Below are positions 44,145 to 53,026 of a stretch of 64,000 nucleotides of DNA, in pieces. Position 1 is the stretch's first letter. Every line of letters begins with the position of its first letter. A model generated the notes under the pieces. It was not told the origin of the DNA and did no database searches. It was given only the letters and a program-made list of their open reading frames with translations. The DNA comes from Myxococcales bacterium (GTDB lineage: Bacteria > Myxococcota_A > Polyangia > Polyangiales > Polyangiaceae), in the NCBI GenBank assembly GCA_016703425.1, contig JADJCA010000023.1:42863-106862 (forward strand). Direction: 5' to 3'. The translations under genes were made by a program, and so were the position numbers.

Positions 44145-44252
44145 TTGCACGCGGCGAAACGATGACTTTCATGAGGTTCTGTTGTCCGTGCCTCTCGGGC
44201 GCTCAATAGTCGTATCCCGAGAGACGCATTCCGCGTCGCAACGGAGCGCACC

Positions 44253-45023
44253 ATGAGCCTCAGAGATCCGAACACCGTCAACAAGAGCAAGCCCAAGCGC
44301 GTGGCCATCGTGATCGCCAACCCGACGACGTCGACCACGACAGGTTGGCCCGTTGGCTTTTGGTGGTCCGAGCTCACCCATCCGTACCTCGCGTTCCACG
44401 ATGCGGGCTACGAGGTGGAGGTCTTCAGTCCTGCCGGTGGCAAGTGCGAGGCTGACGGAATGAGCGACCCGCGCGATGCCAGCGGCTACTCGGCGAGCGA
44501 TCTCATCAGCATGGGTTTCCTCTCAACGCCAAGCCTCGCGGCCCTCATCGAGAGGACGAAGCCCGCGTCGGAGATCAGCGTCGCCCGGTTTGATGCGCTC
44601 GTCGTCGCAGGTGGACAGGCGCCGATGTTCTCGTTCGACAAGGCGACCGAGCTCCACAAGAAGTTCGTCGAGTTCTACGAGGCCGGCAAGATCGCGAGCG
44701 CGCTGTGCCACGGCGTCGCGGTCCTCAAGTACGCCAAGCTGTCGAACGGCGAGTACCTCGCGAAGGGCAAGACCGTCACCGGTTTCGCCAACGCCGAGGA
44801 GGACTTCGCGGACAACGCCGTGTGGGGCATGGGCGCGCTCTCGAGGGACAAGCACCTCATGCCGTGGCGCATCGAGGACGAACTCAAGAAGCTGGGCGCC
44901 AACTACGTGCAGGCGGGCCTGTGGCGGCCGTTCGCGATTCGCGACGGCAACCTGATCACGGGACAGCAGAACTTCTCGGGCGGGGAGACGGCAAACCTGA
45001 TCATTGAAACGGTGGGGCGATGA
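44253..45023 (+). CDS. DJ-1/PfpI family protein (type 1 glutamine amidotransferase-like)
   Basis: A 256-residue alpha/beta protein of the DJ-1/PfpI superfamily in its Hsp31-like branch. The nucleophile elbow is ASALCHGVAVL with Cys152, and an acidic partner is Glu40 in GFWWSELTHP. The GGQAPMFSFDK stretch lies next to the site. Hsp31-like proteins are glyoxalase III or chaperones under electrophile stress; which applies is unknown. It follows the LysR gene by 108 bases, with a half-operator-like AGTTGCAC in the gap, so it may belong to the same regulon as the nitrilase. Confidence 0.9.
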   Translation: MSLRDPNTVNKSKPKRVAIVIANPTTSTTTGWPVGFWWSELTHPYLAFHDAGYEVEVFSPAGGKCEADGMSDPRDASGYSASDLISMGFLSTPSLAALIERTKPASEISVARFDALVVAGGQAPMFSFDKATELHKKFVEFYEAGKIASALCHGVAVLKYAKLSNGEYLAKGKTVTGFANAEEDFADNAVWGMGALSRDKHLMPWRIEDELKKLGANYVQAGLWRPFAIRDGNLITGQQNFSGGETANLIIETVGR

Positions 45024-45054
45024 ATCGGCGGGTTCACAGTCTCAGGGGGGACGC

Positions 45055-45376
45055 ATGAAGGTCGCGATGCTCGGCCGCGGAGGAGCTTCAGAAGAGGCTG
45101 CCGAGAGCCCACGTGTTCAAGTCGTTCAACGCTCAAGGCGCGGAGAACCTCGCCCGGCCGGGCTACGGCGACGTGCGCGCGACGAACTTCTTCTGCGGCG
45201 ATGACGAAGCCGGAAAGAGCGTGGTGAAGCAGCTCGTCGAAGATGTAGGCTTCGACGCCGTCGACGCGGGGCCCCTCAAGAACGCGCGACTCCTCGAGCC
45301 CATGATGCTGCTGTGGATCGCGTGCGCCAAGTCGTGCCGCACCCGCGATATCGCCTTCCGACTGCTGCGGCGGTAG
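45055..45376 (+). pseudogene. NADPH-dependent F420-reductase-like oxidoreductase, internally deleted
   Basis: ATG 45055, after a purine-rich CAGGGGGGACGC site, opens with MKVAMLGRG, the start of a Rossmann fold. Within nine codons the coding sense moves to another frame that reads EELQKRLPRAHVFKSFNAQGAENL, RATNFFCGDDEAGKSVVKQLVEDVGFDAVDAGPLKNARLLEPMMLL and RDIAFRLLRR, the second half of the family. The middle of the nucleotide-binding domain, roughly 90 codons in relatives, is missing. A deletion with frame change, not a one-base slip, is the simplest reading. No functional enzyme can be made from this copy. Confidence 0.75.
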
Positions 45377-45495
45377 GCGGCGAACACACGGCATCGCTCG
45401 TTTTGGCTGCCTCGCAGTCAACGACGGTCATCTCTCTGTCACAGTTGACCGCGCAGCGAGCGCCTCGGCGCGTTGATGCGCACGTTGAGCGGCCC

Positions 45496-46596
45496 ATGGA
45501 CCTGCCCGACGCCAAGCCCCGCAACGAGCGCGACGAGACGGATGCGAGCCTTCAGGCGGAGCGAGAGAAGGCTGACACCGAGCTCGCAAAGGCACGGAGC
45601 GACGTCGATGCCGACGCCGACCGCGTCGTCGAAGTCGCGCGCGAGCGAGCCGAAGCGACGCTCTCCGAGGCGCGCGACCGAGACGACCGGAACATGGCGG
45701 TCGCTGGCGTCGCTGGCGGTGTCGCCCTTGGGGTTGAGCGCGAGCGCAGGGCCGAGGACAAGACCGTGGCTCTTGAACAGGACGTCGCCGACGAGCGCCT
45801 ACGGGCCGAGCGCGGGGAGCGGCAACGTGCCCTCTCGGCGCTGCTCTTGCTGGAGCGCGAAGCCACCGACGACGGGCTCCTCGTCGAGCGGGCACGAGCG
45901 GACGAGACCGTCGCTACCCGCGACGAGTTCTTGGCCATGGTGAGCCACGACCTCCGGAACATGCTCGGCACGATCGCCATGAGCGCGGCGACGATCGCGA
46001 CGCGCTGCCGGGCGCGACCTGACGGTGGCGTCGATGCCGAGGGCGCACGCCACGCAGAGCGCATTCAGCGCTCCACGGCGCGCATGAACCGGCTCGTGGG
46101 CGATTTGCTCGACGTGGTGAGTCTCGAGTCCGGAGCGCTGCGTGTCGTCCCGGAACCGCACGAGGCCGCGGACCTCGTGAAGGAGGCGATGGCGGCGTTC
46201 CTCCCTTCCTTTGCTGCCAAGGGTCTCACGTTGACGCTGGAGCCCCCGGCGACCTCAATCGTGCTCGCGTTCGATCACGATCGGCTCCTGCAGGTGCTAG
46301 CGAACCTCCTCAGCAACTCCTTCAAGTTCACCGAGCCAGGCGGCAAGGTCACACTCTCGCTCGCGCGCGTCGGAGCCGACGCGCGCTTCTCGGTGACCGA
46401 CACGGGCCCCGGCATTCCTGCGGCTCGCCGCACGACCATCTTCGAACGCTTTCAGCAGGTCACGAAGGACGGCCGTGGCCTGGGGCTCGGTCTCTACATC
46501 TCCAAGTGCATCGTCGAGGCGCACGGCGGTACGCTCTGGGCAGAGAGCCACGAGCCGCGCGGCGCTGCGCTGCGATTCACGATTCCCGCGTCGTGA
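45496..46596 (+). CDS. Sensor histidine kinase with charged coiled-coil N-terminus
   Basis: A 366-residue kinase without membrane span. Residues 1-140 are almost entirely charged heptads (EREKADTELAKARSDVDADADRVVEVARERAE and on), a long coiled coil with a short glycine-rich break (VAGVAGGVALG). HisKA follows at about 143-210 with the phospho-His in LAMVSHDLRNML, and HATPase at about 250-360 (NLLSNSFKFTEPGG, DTGPGIP, GRGLGLGLYISKCIVEAHGG). No response regulator is adjacent, so the partner is elsewhere. Such kinases may be recruited through the coiled coil to a complex. ATG 45496 is the first start that fits the domain. Confidence 0.92.
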   Translation: MDLPDAKPRNERDETDASLQAEREKADTELAKARSDVDADADRVVEVARERAEATLSEARDRDDRNMAVAGVAGGVALGVERERRAEDKTVALEQDVADERLRAERGERQRALSALLLLEREATDDGLLVERARADETVATRDEFLAMVSHDLRNMLGTIAMSAATIATRCRARPDGGVDAEGARHAERIQRSTARMNRLVGDLLDVVSLESGALRVVPEPHEAADLVKEAMAAFLPSFAAKGLTLTLEPPATSIVLAFDHDRLLQVLANLLSNSFKFTEPGGKVTLSLARVGADARFSVTDTGPGIPAARRTTIFERFQQVTKDGRGLGLGLYISKCIVEAHGGTLWAESHEPRGAALRFTIPAS

Positions 46597-46620
46597 CGGC
46601 CTTTCCTCAACGGCCTTTCG

Positions 46621-47580
46621 TCAGCGCGAGACGAACGCTGCCACCGGTGCGACGGACCGCTCCGGACTCTCTTCGTGCGGGACGTGACCGAGGTCGTCGA
46701 AGACGACGAGCTCGCTCCCACGAATTTCGCGCTGAAAGCGCGCAGCGTTCTCGGGAAGGATCAACCGATCGCGGCCTCCCCAGAGGATCAGCGTCGGCTG
46801 CGTGAGTTTGGGGATCTCGGCCTCGAGCGCGCCGAAGTCTCGAGTTCGAAGTCGCTCCGTGACCGCAGCCCGATTGCCCGCCCGCAAGGTGAGCTCGAAG
46901 TACCGGTCGATGAGCTCCGGTGTCACGCGGCTCGGGTCTCCGTACACGTCGCGAAGGCTCGACGCCACGACGGAGCGCGGCAGCGTGAACAGCATGAGCT
47001 TGTTCAGTCCCGGGGTCTGCGCGATGCGGAAGCCGATGGGCATCGACGTCGCCCGCGGCGCGTAACCACCCGAGTCGACCAACACGAGCTTGCTCACGCG
47101 CGCCGGCGCTTGCCGCGCGACGCTGATGGCGACGGCACCACCCAGCGAGTTGCCGGCGAGCACGCAGCGCCGAACCGAGAGCGCGTCCAGTACGGCGATG
47201 ACGAACCGCGTGTAGCCGTCGAGCGAGTAGTCGTGAGTCGGTGTCGGCCCCGTGAGCCCGAAGCCCGGGAGATCCATCCGAATGACCCGCCTGGTGCGCG
47301 CGAGTGACGGCGCCCAGCCGTCCCAGGTGTGGAGGCTCGCCGACGTTCCGTGAAGGAGAACGATGGGCTCGGCATCGATGGCGCCGCCGGTCGGGCCTTG
47401 ATCGCGCAGGTGAACGGGGAGCCCCGCAACGTCAATGAACGTCGACGGCGGGGCCGCCCACCGCGCTGTGAGCTGGACGACGCTCCGGTCTGGCTCCCAA
47501 TAGGCGAGCGTGAACGCCGTCACGAGCAGGGTGAGGGCCACCGCCAACGCAAGGGTCAGGCGCCCACCGATTCGCAGCAT
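46621..47580 (-). CDS. Alpha/beta hydrolase fold protein, membrane-anchored
   Basis: A 319-residue protein begun at ATG 47580 (a GTG three codons earlier is also possible). The first hydrophobic segment (LTLALAVALTLLVTAFTLAYW) is a likely signal anchor. The hydrolase fold has the oxyanion turn LLHGTSAS, the nucleophile Ser in AGNSLGGAV, the acid in LILWGGRDRLI and the catalytic His in LGHVPHEESP. It resembles the haloalkane-dehalogenase/epoxide-hydrolase group of small-molecule hydrolases; the substrate is not determinable. It is convergent with the histidine kinase gene. Confidence 0.9.
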   Translation of the reverse strand: MLRIGGRLTLALAVALTLLVTAFTLAYWEPDRSVVQLTARWAAPPSTFIDVAGLPVHLRDQGPTGGAIDAEPIVLLHGTSASLHTWDGWAPSLARTRRVIRMDLPGFGLTGPTPTHDYSLDGYTRFVIAVLDALSVRRCVLAGNSLGGAVAISVARQAPARVSKLVLVDSGGYAPRATSMPIGFRIAQTPGLNKLMLFTLPRSVVASSLRDVYGDPSRVTPELIDRYFELTLRAGNRAAVTERLRTRDFGALEAEIPKLTQPTLILWGGRDRLILPENAARFQREIRGSELVVFDDLGHVPHEESPERSVAPVAAFVSR

Positions 47581-47645
47581 CCTGCGCACGCTCGGACCGT
47601 AGCTCCGTCACAGGCGCAGGTCCATCGCGCCCCGCAGCAGAGTGG

Positions 47646-48041
47646 CTACCACTCACCAAGCTTCACGAGGACGCCTCGTCGCTTGACGATGTTCTTGTAG
47701 TCCCACTGAATCTTCTTCGCCTTGCGCAGCCAGCGTGCAAGCTTGGTGACCTGGATGTCGTCGGCGCTCGTATAGAGGACGTGCGCGGCCTTGAACGTCC
47801 CTTCGGGCAGAAGGTCGGGCTCGTCGAAGGACCGACCGCTCCAGAAGAGGAGCTGCACGCCCGCCTTGCGCACCGCGTAGCCAACGAGCGGATTGCCGTC
47901 GTCGAACCACACCGGGTGGGCGTGCCAGATCTTCTTCTCGGCCTTCGGAAGCCCCTTGTCGAGGAGCTTCGCGAGCGCAGCGCAGGTCTTCTTCTCATTG
48001 GCCGGCTGGGCGTTGTTGTACGCGGCGATGGTGGACGGCAT
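47646..48041 (-). CDS. DUF1801 domain protein
   Basis: A 131-residue cytoplasmic protein. ATG 48041 starts the conserved MPSTIAAYNNAQ region; longer extensions into Pro/Ser-rich sequence are rejected. The core (AEKKIWHAHPVWFDDGNPLVGYAVRKAGVQLLFWSGRSF) is the iron-chaperone-like YdhG/DUF1801 fold as I know it, with a conserved Trp-His pair. The function of the family is not settled. The gene faces the leucine-rich repeat gene at 48116. Confidence 0.82.
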   Translation of the reverse strand: MPSTIAAYNNAQPANEKKTCAALAKLLDKGLPKAEKKIWHAHPVWFDDGNPLVGYAVRKAGVQLLFWSGRSFDEPDLLPEGTFKAAHVLYTSADDIQVTKLARWLRKAKKIQWDYKNIVKRRGVLVKLGEW

Positions 48042-48115
48042 GGGCGGCGATGGTACTTCAGTCGGCGGCGCCGATGGGGCCACGGGGCACCTCTCCAGCT
48101 CGGCGAACGCGTAGG

Positions 48116-48997
48116 ATGCTCCCCGTGCCTCCGCCTTTCGCCAAGCCGCTGAACAAGCGCCAAGTCCGTGCGAAGTTCTTTCCCGATGCCGCGCGCAAGG
48201 TCACGCAGCGGCTCACCGCCCTTGATGCGCTCGGCGTGCGAAAGAGCGACGCGGTCAAGGCTCCGCCGGAGATCAGCGCGCGCATGCTCACGCTCATCGA
48301 CGCCCTCGTCACGGACGGGGTCTCGCCCTTCGCGGCCTCGCTTTACGCGCTGACGGGTGTGTGGGCGCCGCCGCTCGGCGCGCTCCTTGAGAAGTTCGCG
48401 TTCACTCGGGACGCGAGGGTGCAGCTCCTTACCCAGTTCGTCCGTCCGGAGAACCGCGAACGGTATCCGGTGTTGGACCTTAGCCGGCAAGAGCTGACGC
48501 GGATCCCCCAAGAGATCGAGGTCGTCCACGTCGAGCCAACGAACATCGGCTCGGTGAGGTCTCCGATTCCGTATCGAGAGATCAACCTCGGGTACAACCC
48601 CCTCGCTCGCCTCGGCGCGCCGGACTTCGAGCGGCTCAATCGCTTCGAAGGCATCCATCTCATCGCGCTCCAGCGAAAGACGCTGCCTGCCAGCATTGGA
48701 CGGCTCACGAACGCGGTGATGCTGAACTTCTCATGGAGCGACCTCACGTCGGTGCCGCCGGAGCTCTACCGACTGAAGAGGCTCCGCGCCCTGAAGCTGA
48801 ACTGGACCTCGATCGGGAGGCTCTCCCCGGACATTCGGCACCTCGGGAGCCTCGGGTTGCTCGAACTCGCCGAGACGCCGCTCCTCGAGACTCTCGCCGA
48901 GCTCGACGACAGCGAGACACGCAAGACGGAGGTCGTGAAGCAAGCGACGAAGCTTCGAGGCATCTTGCGCGAGATGCGCTGCAGGATCGTCGGGTGA
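48116..48997 (+). CDS. Leucine-rich repeat protein
   Basis: A 293-residue cytoplasmic protein. The N-terminal 110 residues are helical with many Arg/Lys. From about residue 120 there are four to five leucine-rich repeats (YPVLDLSRQELTRIPQEI, NRFEGIHLIALQRKTLPASIGRL, NAVMLNFSWSDLTSVPPELYRL, RLRALKLNWTSIGRLSPDIRHL, SLGLLELAETPLLETLAEL) of the kind found in disease-resistance-like proteins. A possible start further upstream lacks a ribosome-binding site. Repeats of this type mediate protein binding; the partner is unknown. Confidence 0.75.
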   Translation: MLPVPPPFAKPLNKRQVRAKFFPDAARKVTQRLTALDALGVRKSDAVKAPPEISARMLTLIDALVTDGVSPFAASLYALTGVWAPPLGALLEKFAFTRDARVQLLTQFVRPENRERYPVLDLSRQELTRIPQEIEVVHVEPTNIGSVRSPIPYREINLGYNPLARLGAPDFERLNRFEGIHLIALQRKTLPASIGRLTNAVMLNFSWSDLTSVPPELYRLKRLRALKLNWTSIGRLSPDIRHLGSLGLLELAETPLLETLAELDDSETRKTEVVKQATKLRGILREMRCRIVG

Positions 48998-49037
48998 GCC
49001 CCGCTTTGGTCCAGCGCGCAGGCCCCGGGCCGATGCG

Positions 49038-50489
49038 ATGAGCGAAGAGCCAACGGGTACGAGGAAGCGGCTCGCCATCGCTGGTGCGACGGGCTTCGTG
49101 GGCCGCGCGCTCATCGAGGCCCTGCGAGTCGACTACGACATCGTCGCGCTGACCAGAACGTTGCCGTCCGCACCGCGGAGCGATGGGGTAGAGACGCGCG
49201 CCTGCGATCTCTTCAACTTGCGCGACGCCGAACGAGCGCTCGCGGGCGCGGACGCCGCGTTCTATCTGGTTCACTCCATGATGCCTTCGGCCCGCCTGAC
49301 GCAAGGTCGCTTCGACGACATGGACCTCATCTGCGCCGACAACTTCGCGCGCGCCGCCAACGCGAACGGCGTCGCTCACATCACCTACCTCGGCGGTCTG
49401 CTCCCAGGGGCTGACGAGGGAGACCTCTCACGTCACCTGCAGAGTCGGCGCGAGGTCGAGCGCACCCTTGGTGCTCACGGCGTCCCCGTGACCACGCTAC
49501 GCGCTGGACTCGTGGTGGGGGCAGGGGGCTCGTCGTTCGAGATGATGACGCGCCTCGTGGGAAGGTTGCCGTTCATGGTGGGCCCCTCGTGGACGCGCTC
49601 CATTTCGCAATCCATCGCGCTCGCGGACGTCGTGCCGCTCTTGCGATACGCGCTCGAGCACCCTGAGCTCGCGGGTCGCGCCTACGACGTGGGGTGCCCC
49701 GACGTCGTCTCTTACGCGGAGACCCTGCGGGTCGTAGGCTCCGTCCTCGGCAAACGGACGCGCGTGCTGACGCTTCCGGTGCGAACGGCGAGGCTCTCGC
49801 TGCTCTGGGTAAGCGTGATCACCGGTGCGCCGCGAGAGCTTGTGCGGCCGCTCATGGATAGCCTTCGCCACGACCTCGTGGCCCGCGATGGCCTCGTCCT
49901 GCAGTCGATGGCCGGAGTCGAGGCGATGTCGCTTCGCGCCGCCATCGAGCTTGCGGTCGCCGACGAGAAGGCAATCGAAGCGGCTCGCGCGAGCACGCCG
50001 AAGCCAAGGTCGACGCGTCGCGCCGCGGTGTCACGGGTTCGGTCGGTGCAGAGGCTGCCGCTTCCCGCCGGCCGCAGCGCCCGGTGGGTCGCAAGCGAAT
50101 ACACGCGTTGGCTTCCCCAGTTCATGGCTCCCTTCTTGCGCGTGGATGTCGACCCCTCCGGAACCTGCCGCTTCTTCCTCTGGCCCATCGAGCAACCACT
50201 CCTCGTGCTGCTGTTCGCGTCGGATCGGAGCGCCGACGACCGCCAGCTCTTCTACGTGACCGGAGGAGCCCTCGCGCGCGTCGTCGACGGAACACGGCCT
50301 CGTCTCGAGTTTCGCAGCGTTCTCGACGGCAAGTTCGTTCTCGCCGCTATCCACGATTTTGTGCCTCGACTGCCCTGGTTCATCTACGTCATGACGCAGG
50401 CGCTCGTGCACCTCTTGGTGATGCGGCGCTTCGGTCGCCACCTCGAGGGGCTCCAGTCCGAGGTGCTGCGGAACGGGGCTCCGCCGTGA
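49038..50489 (+). CDS. NAD(P)-binding SDR/NmrA-like protein with DUF2867-like C-terminus
   Basis: A 483-residue protein. Residues 10-290 form an atypical short-chain dehydrogenase/NAD-dependent epimerase fold with the nucleotide-binding turn AIAGATGFVGRAL and a repeated helix-strand pattern; the usual Tyr-x3-Lys is not in the standard place, as in NmrA-like members. Residues 340-470 (WVASEYTRWLPQFMAPFLRVDVDPSGTCRFFLW ... FYVTGGALARVVDGTRPRLEFRSVLDGKFVLAAIHDF) match the DUF2867-like half known from such two-part proteins. The stop overlaps the next gene's GTG (GTGA). Likely a cytoplasmic redox or sensor protein. Confidence 0.82.
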   Translation: MSEEPTGTRKRLAIAGATGFVGRALIEALRVDYDIVALTRTLPSAPRSDGVETRACDLFNLRDAERALAGADAAFYLVHSMMPSARLTQGRFDDMDLICADNFARAANANGVAHITYLGGLLPGADEGDLSRHLQSRREVERTLGAHGVPVTTLRAGLVVGAGGSSFEMMTRLVGRLPFMVGPSWTRSISQSIALADVVPLLRYALEHPELAGRAYDVGCPDVVSYAETLRVVGSVLGKRTRVLTLPVRTARLSLLWVSVITGAPRELVRPLMDSLRHDLVARDGLVLQSMAGVEAMSLRAAIELAVADEKAIEAARASTPKPRSTRRAAVSRVRSVQRLPLPAGRSARWVASEYTRWLPQFMAPFLRVDVDPSGTCRFFLWPIEQPLLVLLFASDRSADDRQLFYVTGGALARVVDGTRPRLEFRSVLDGKFVLAAIHDFVPRLPWFIYVMTQALVHLLVMRRFGRHLEGLQSEVLRNGAPP

Positions 50490-50821
50490 CCGCCCCGGAG
50501 GAGGCCGCGGGCCCGATCGCGTGCGAGCGTCGCCACGTGCTAGATACGTGTCTCGTGAGCCGCCAACGAGTGCCCGGTGGGGTCGTGCACAAGCTCCCCG
50601 ACGACCTGCGCAAGGCGCTCGTCGCGAATCCCGCCGCGCTCGCTGCCTGGAACGACATCACGCCTCTCGCCCGCAACGAGTTCATCTGTTGGGTCGAGGA
50701 TGCAAAGCAAGCCAAGACCCGCGAGCGCCGCATTCGACGAACCCAGGAGGAGCTAGAGGAAGGCATGCGGAGGCCGTGCTGCTGGCCCGGTTGCAGCCAT
50801 CGCGAACGCACCGGAGCGTAG
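50486..50821 (+). CDS. YdeI/OmpD-associated family protein
   Basis: A 111-residue protein translated from a GTG that overlaps the previous stop (GTGA). The C-terminal signature LVANPAALAAWNDITPLARNEFICWVEDAKQAKTRERRIRRTQEELEEGMRRPCCWPGC is that of the YdeI/OmpD-associated (bacteriocin-protection-like) family, which is short and cytoplasmic. The first 30 residues differ from relatives. Coupled to the SDR gene, suggesting related roles; none is proven. Confidence 0.75.
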   Translation: MTAPEEAAGPIACERRHVLDTCLVSRQRVPGGVVHKLPDDLRKALVANPAALAAWNDITPLARNEFICWVEDAKQAKTRERRIRRTQEELEEGMRRPCCWPGCSHRERTGA

Positions 50822-50909
50822 GAGCCGCGCTCCGCGAGCACGCGGCGAAAGCTCGCGGAAAGGCCCGCGATGAACTCCGCTTCGACCCGAGCCGTTTCGG
50901 CTTCAGGCG

Positions 50910-51071
50910 GTGCCGCTGTCTTCCAAGCCTTTGAAAGCCCAGCTCGACACTTCGGTGCTCGAGACGAAGCGCAAGAACGACGACCGCACCGAAGGCGATC
51001 TGGTCGCGCGCCTCGACCGCCTGATCGCGCGATCCGGCGGGCCGCTTCGCGGCGCCGTTAGGGATACGTAA
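50910..51071 (+). CDS. Possible short reading frame
   Basis: A 53-residue frame from GTG 50910 with high GC third positions (LDTSVLETKRKNDDRTEGDLVARLDRLIARSGG), overlapping the end of the convergent lipoprotein gene by 14 bases. It has no signal or recognised family. It could be the end of a decayed gene. Confidence 0.3.
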   Translation: MPLSSKPLKAQLDTSVLETKRKNDDRTEGDLVARLDRLIARSGGPLRGAVRDT

Positions 51072-51957
51072 CGACGACGTTGTCGATGTAGAAGGACGTC
51101 GACTTGTCGGCCTCGAGTCCGAGATGCTCGATGAGGACGTTGTCGAACGTCGCGGGCGCGCCGCCCGGCGGCGGCCCCTTGGTGCGCAAGATGGATGCGA
51201 CGCCGAGGTTGTCGATGAAGAGGTTGATCTCGCCTTGGGCGCCGCTTCCGTCGTAGCTGAGGCGGAAGTGGTGCCAGAAATCTTCACCGACGGCGGGGAA
51301 GGGTTCTCCCGACGTCCCCGTCGCGAGGAGCTCCCAGCCCCCCGAGCCCCGCTCGATGTCGATGAAGTAGTGTCCGCTCGGTCCGGTGCCTGTGCGCAGC
51401 GCGATGGTGAGAAAGAGCGTGTTGGTCGAAGGCGGCCCGTTTGGAAACGAGACGCGGGCGTCGAACTCGATGGCCATCTTGCTCTTGGTTCCGGCCGCGT
51501 TCACGACGGTGGAGAAGGCTGCCACGCCGTTCGCGCTGCCGCCGTCGCCGCTGATGAACCTGGCGAGCGCAGACTTCTTCTGCTTGGCGATGGTCGTCTC
51601 GAGCGTCATCGTTGCGCCGCCGGCCGTCGTTAGGTCGTTCCAGCCATCATCGACGGCCGTGGACTGCTCGAAGTCTGCGCAGAACGCGGCGCCGGCGGCC
51701 GCCGCGCTCTTGCAGAAGTCCTGCCCCCCGTCGTCGGATGGCCCGTCCGTCAAGCTGGCTCCACCATCCGATGGCCCCGAATCACTCCCGCTTGGAGGCG
51801 ACATCCCGTCGGGGACCGAGCCTTCCGCGGTCGAAACGTCCCCGATCGAGGCGTCCGCTGCTGGCAATTGCGCGGGCGGATCGCTCGACGTGCACGCAAC
51901 GGCAGCGGACGCGGCGGGAGCGAGTAGCGGAAGGATGAGCCAAAGGGAAGAACGCAT
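51058..51957 (-). CDS. Lipoprotein with LamG/concanavalin-like domain
   Basis: A 299-residue lipoprotein with lipobox VAC, a long Ser/Asp/Gly/Pro linker (residues 25-80) and a jelly-roll domain: CADFEQSTAVDDGWND, ALARFISGDGG, KMAIEFDARVSFPNGPP, GHYFIDIERGSGGWELLATG, FWHHFRLSYDGSGAQGEINLFIDN, SFYIDNVVVTYP. This is the laminin-G/concanavalin-like fold that binds sugars or matrix polymers. The broken gene at 55944-56903 is a related LamG lipoprotein. It is likely displayed on the outer membrane surface; ligand unknown. Confidence 0.8.
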   Translation of the reverse strand: MRSSLWLILPLLAPAASAAVACTSSDPPAQLPAADASIGDVSTAEGSVPDGMSPPSGSDSGPSDGGASLTDGPSDDGGQDFCKSAAAAGAAFCADFEQSTAVDDGWNDLTTAGGATMTLETTIAKQKKSALARFISGDGGSANGVAAFSTVVNAAGTKSKMAIEFDARVSFPNGPPSTNTLFLTIALRTGTGPSGHYFIDIERGSGGWELLATGTSGEPFPAVGEDFWHHFRLSYDGSGAQGEINLFIDNLGVASILRTKGPPPGGAPATFDNVLIEHLGLEADKSTSFYIDNVVVTYP

Positions 51958-52177
51958 CGGTCGACTCTAGCTGCTCCTTGGCGGCGCGGCAGCCGAACGA
52001 GGAACGTCGATGCGCTCGCGTAGGGGGGGCAGTCGACGTGACGCCGCATGCTTCGTCGATGATGCGCTCACCCTCTCGATGTTTCGCGTCGCGCGCATCG
52101 CGCGGCCGCTCCCACGTCAACGGTCGCATGCGGCGTCGCACTTTGCCGCGAACGAACGCTCCGCACTCGACGGCGGG

Positions 52178-53026
52178 TCACCACCACCAGTCGCCGAAGT
52201 CGCCGCTGTCGCCGTCGCTACCGGACCCAGGATCAGGGGTAGGCGTTCCGAAGGGATCGTACGAACCGCCGCCGGACCCCGGGTCGGGCGTTCCGAACGG
52301 ATCGTACGAGCCGCCGCCCGAGCCGAGGTCGGGAAAGCTCGAGGGATCGGGGTTCGCGTTCGGATCGACGGGCGGGCCGAAGTCCAGATAGCTCGGATCG
52401 TCGATGGGCGGGGGAGCGCCCGGGTCGGTCCAACCCGTGTCGTAGGTCGCAGCACCGGCCGCGGGGCACTCCTCGGGGTACTCGGCGCAGTAGTCGTCCA
52501 ATGTGTAGGGCGGCGGAGTGTTGTCGTCGACGAAGTCCGGGGTGCCGTCGCCGTCGTTGTCGTAACCGCTGCCGAATCCGCCCGGCAGGATTCCGCCGAT
52601 GTCGAAGGGTTGGTGACCGCAGCCAAAGAGCTGGTAGCCGATGAGCGCCGTGGAGCACACGCTCGGCTTGGCCTTGTAGACGACAGCGATGCACGCGGCG
52701 CGCTCGATAGAGCTCCGGATGGCTCGGCAGCAGCGCGAGAGATCGCGGCACGCAAAGTTGGGGGGCGGAAGGCTCGGCCGGCCACCGTCGGGCTTGCGGA
52801 GTGAAGCGTCACTCCCGGCGTCGACGACGATGCGCGCCGCGTCCGGAACGGGCGCTGCGTAGAGCGTCGTTCCTCCGTCGTCGGAGCCGGAGGCGCTCGC
52901 CGCGGCACACGCGGCTTTCTTCTTCCCGCTGCAGCCGTCGTATTCGGGCTTCTCGATGGAAGGGGAACAGGCGACCAACGCAACGAGGGCGCTGGAGAGG
53001 AGCAAGGAAAGCACTCGATGGCGCAT
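52178..53026 (-). CDS. Asp/Gly/Pro-rich lipoprotein with 15-residue repeats
   Basis: A 282-residue protein started at ATG 53026, giving a signal with lipobox LVAC. The body has four or more cysteines between residues 90 and 170 (CRDLSRCCRAIRSSIERAACIAVVY ... CSTALIGYQLFGCG), an Asp-rich turn of calcium-loop type (YDNDGDGTPDFVDDN), and an extreme C-terminal low-complexity region with two copies of GSGGGSYDPFGTPDP and the end GDWWW. The gene is convergent with nothing and its upstream region contains the GC-rich block at 53.3 kb. Unknown function; probably surface-exposed. Confidence 0.72.
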   Translation of the reverse strand: MRHRVLSLLLSSALVALVACSPSIEKPEYDGCSGKKKAACAAASASGSDDGGTTLYAAPVPDAARIVVDAGSDASLRKPDGGRPSLPPPNFACRDLSRCCRAIRSSIERAACIAVVYKAKPSVCSTALIGYQLFGCGHQPFDIGGILPGGFGSGYDNDGDGTPDFVDDNTPPPYTLDDYCAEYPEECPAAGAATYDTGWTDPGAPPPIDDPSYLDFGPPVDPNANPDPSSFPDLGSGGGSYDPFGTPDPGSGGGSYDPFGTPTPDPGSGSDGDSGDFGDWWW

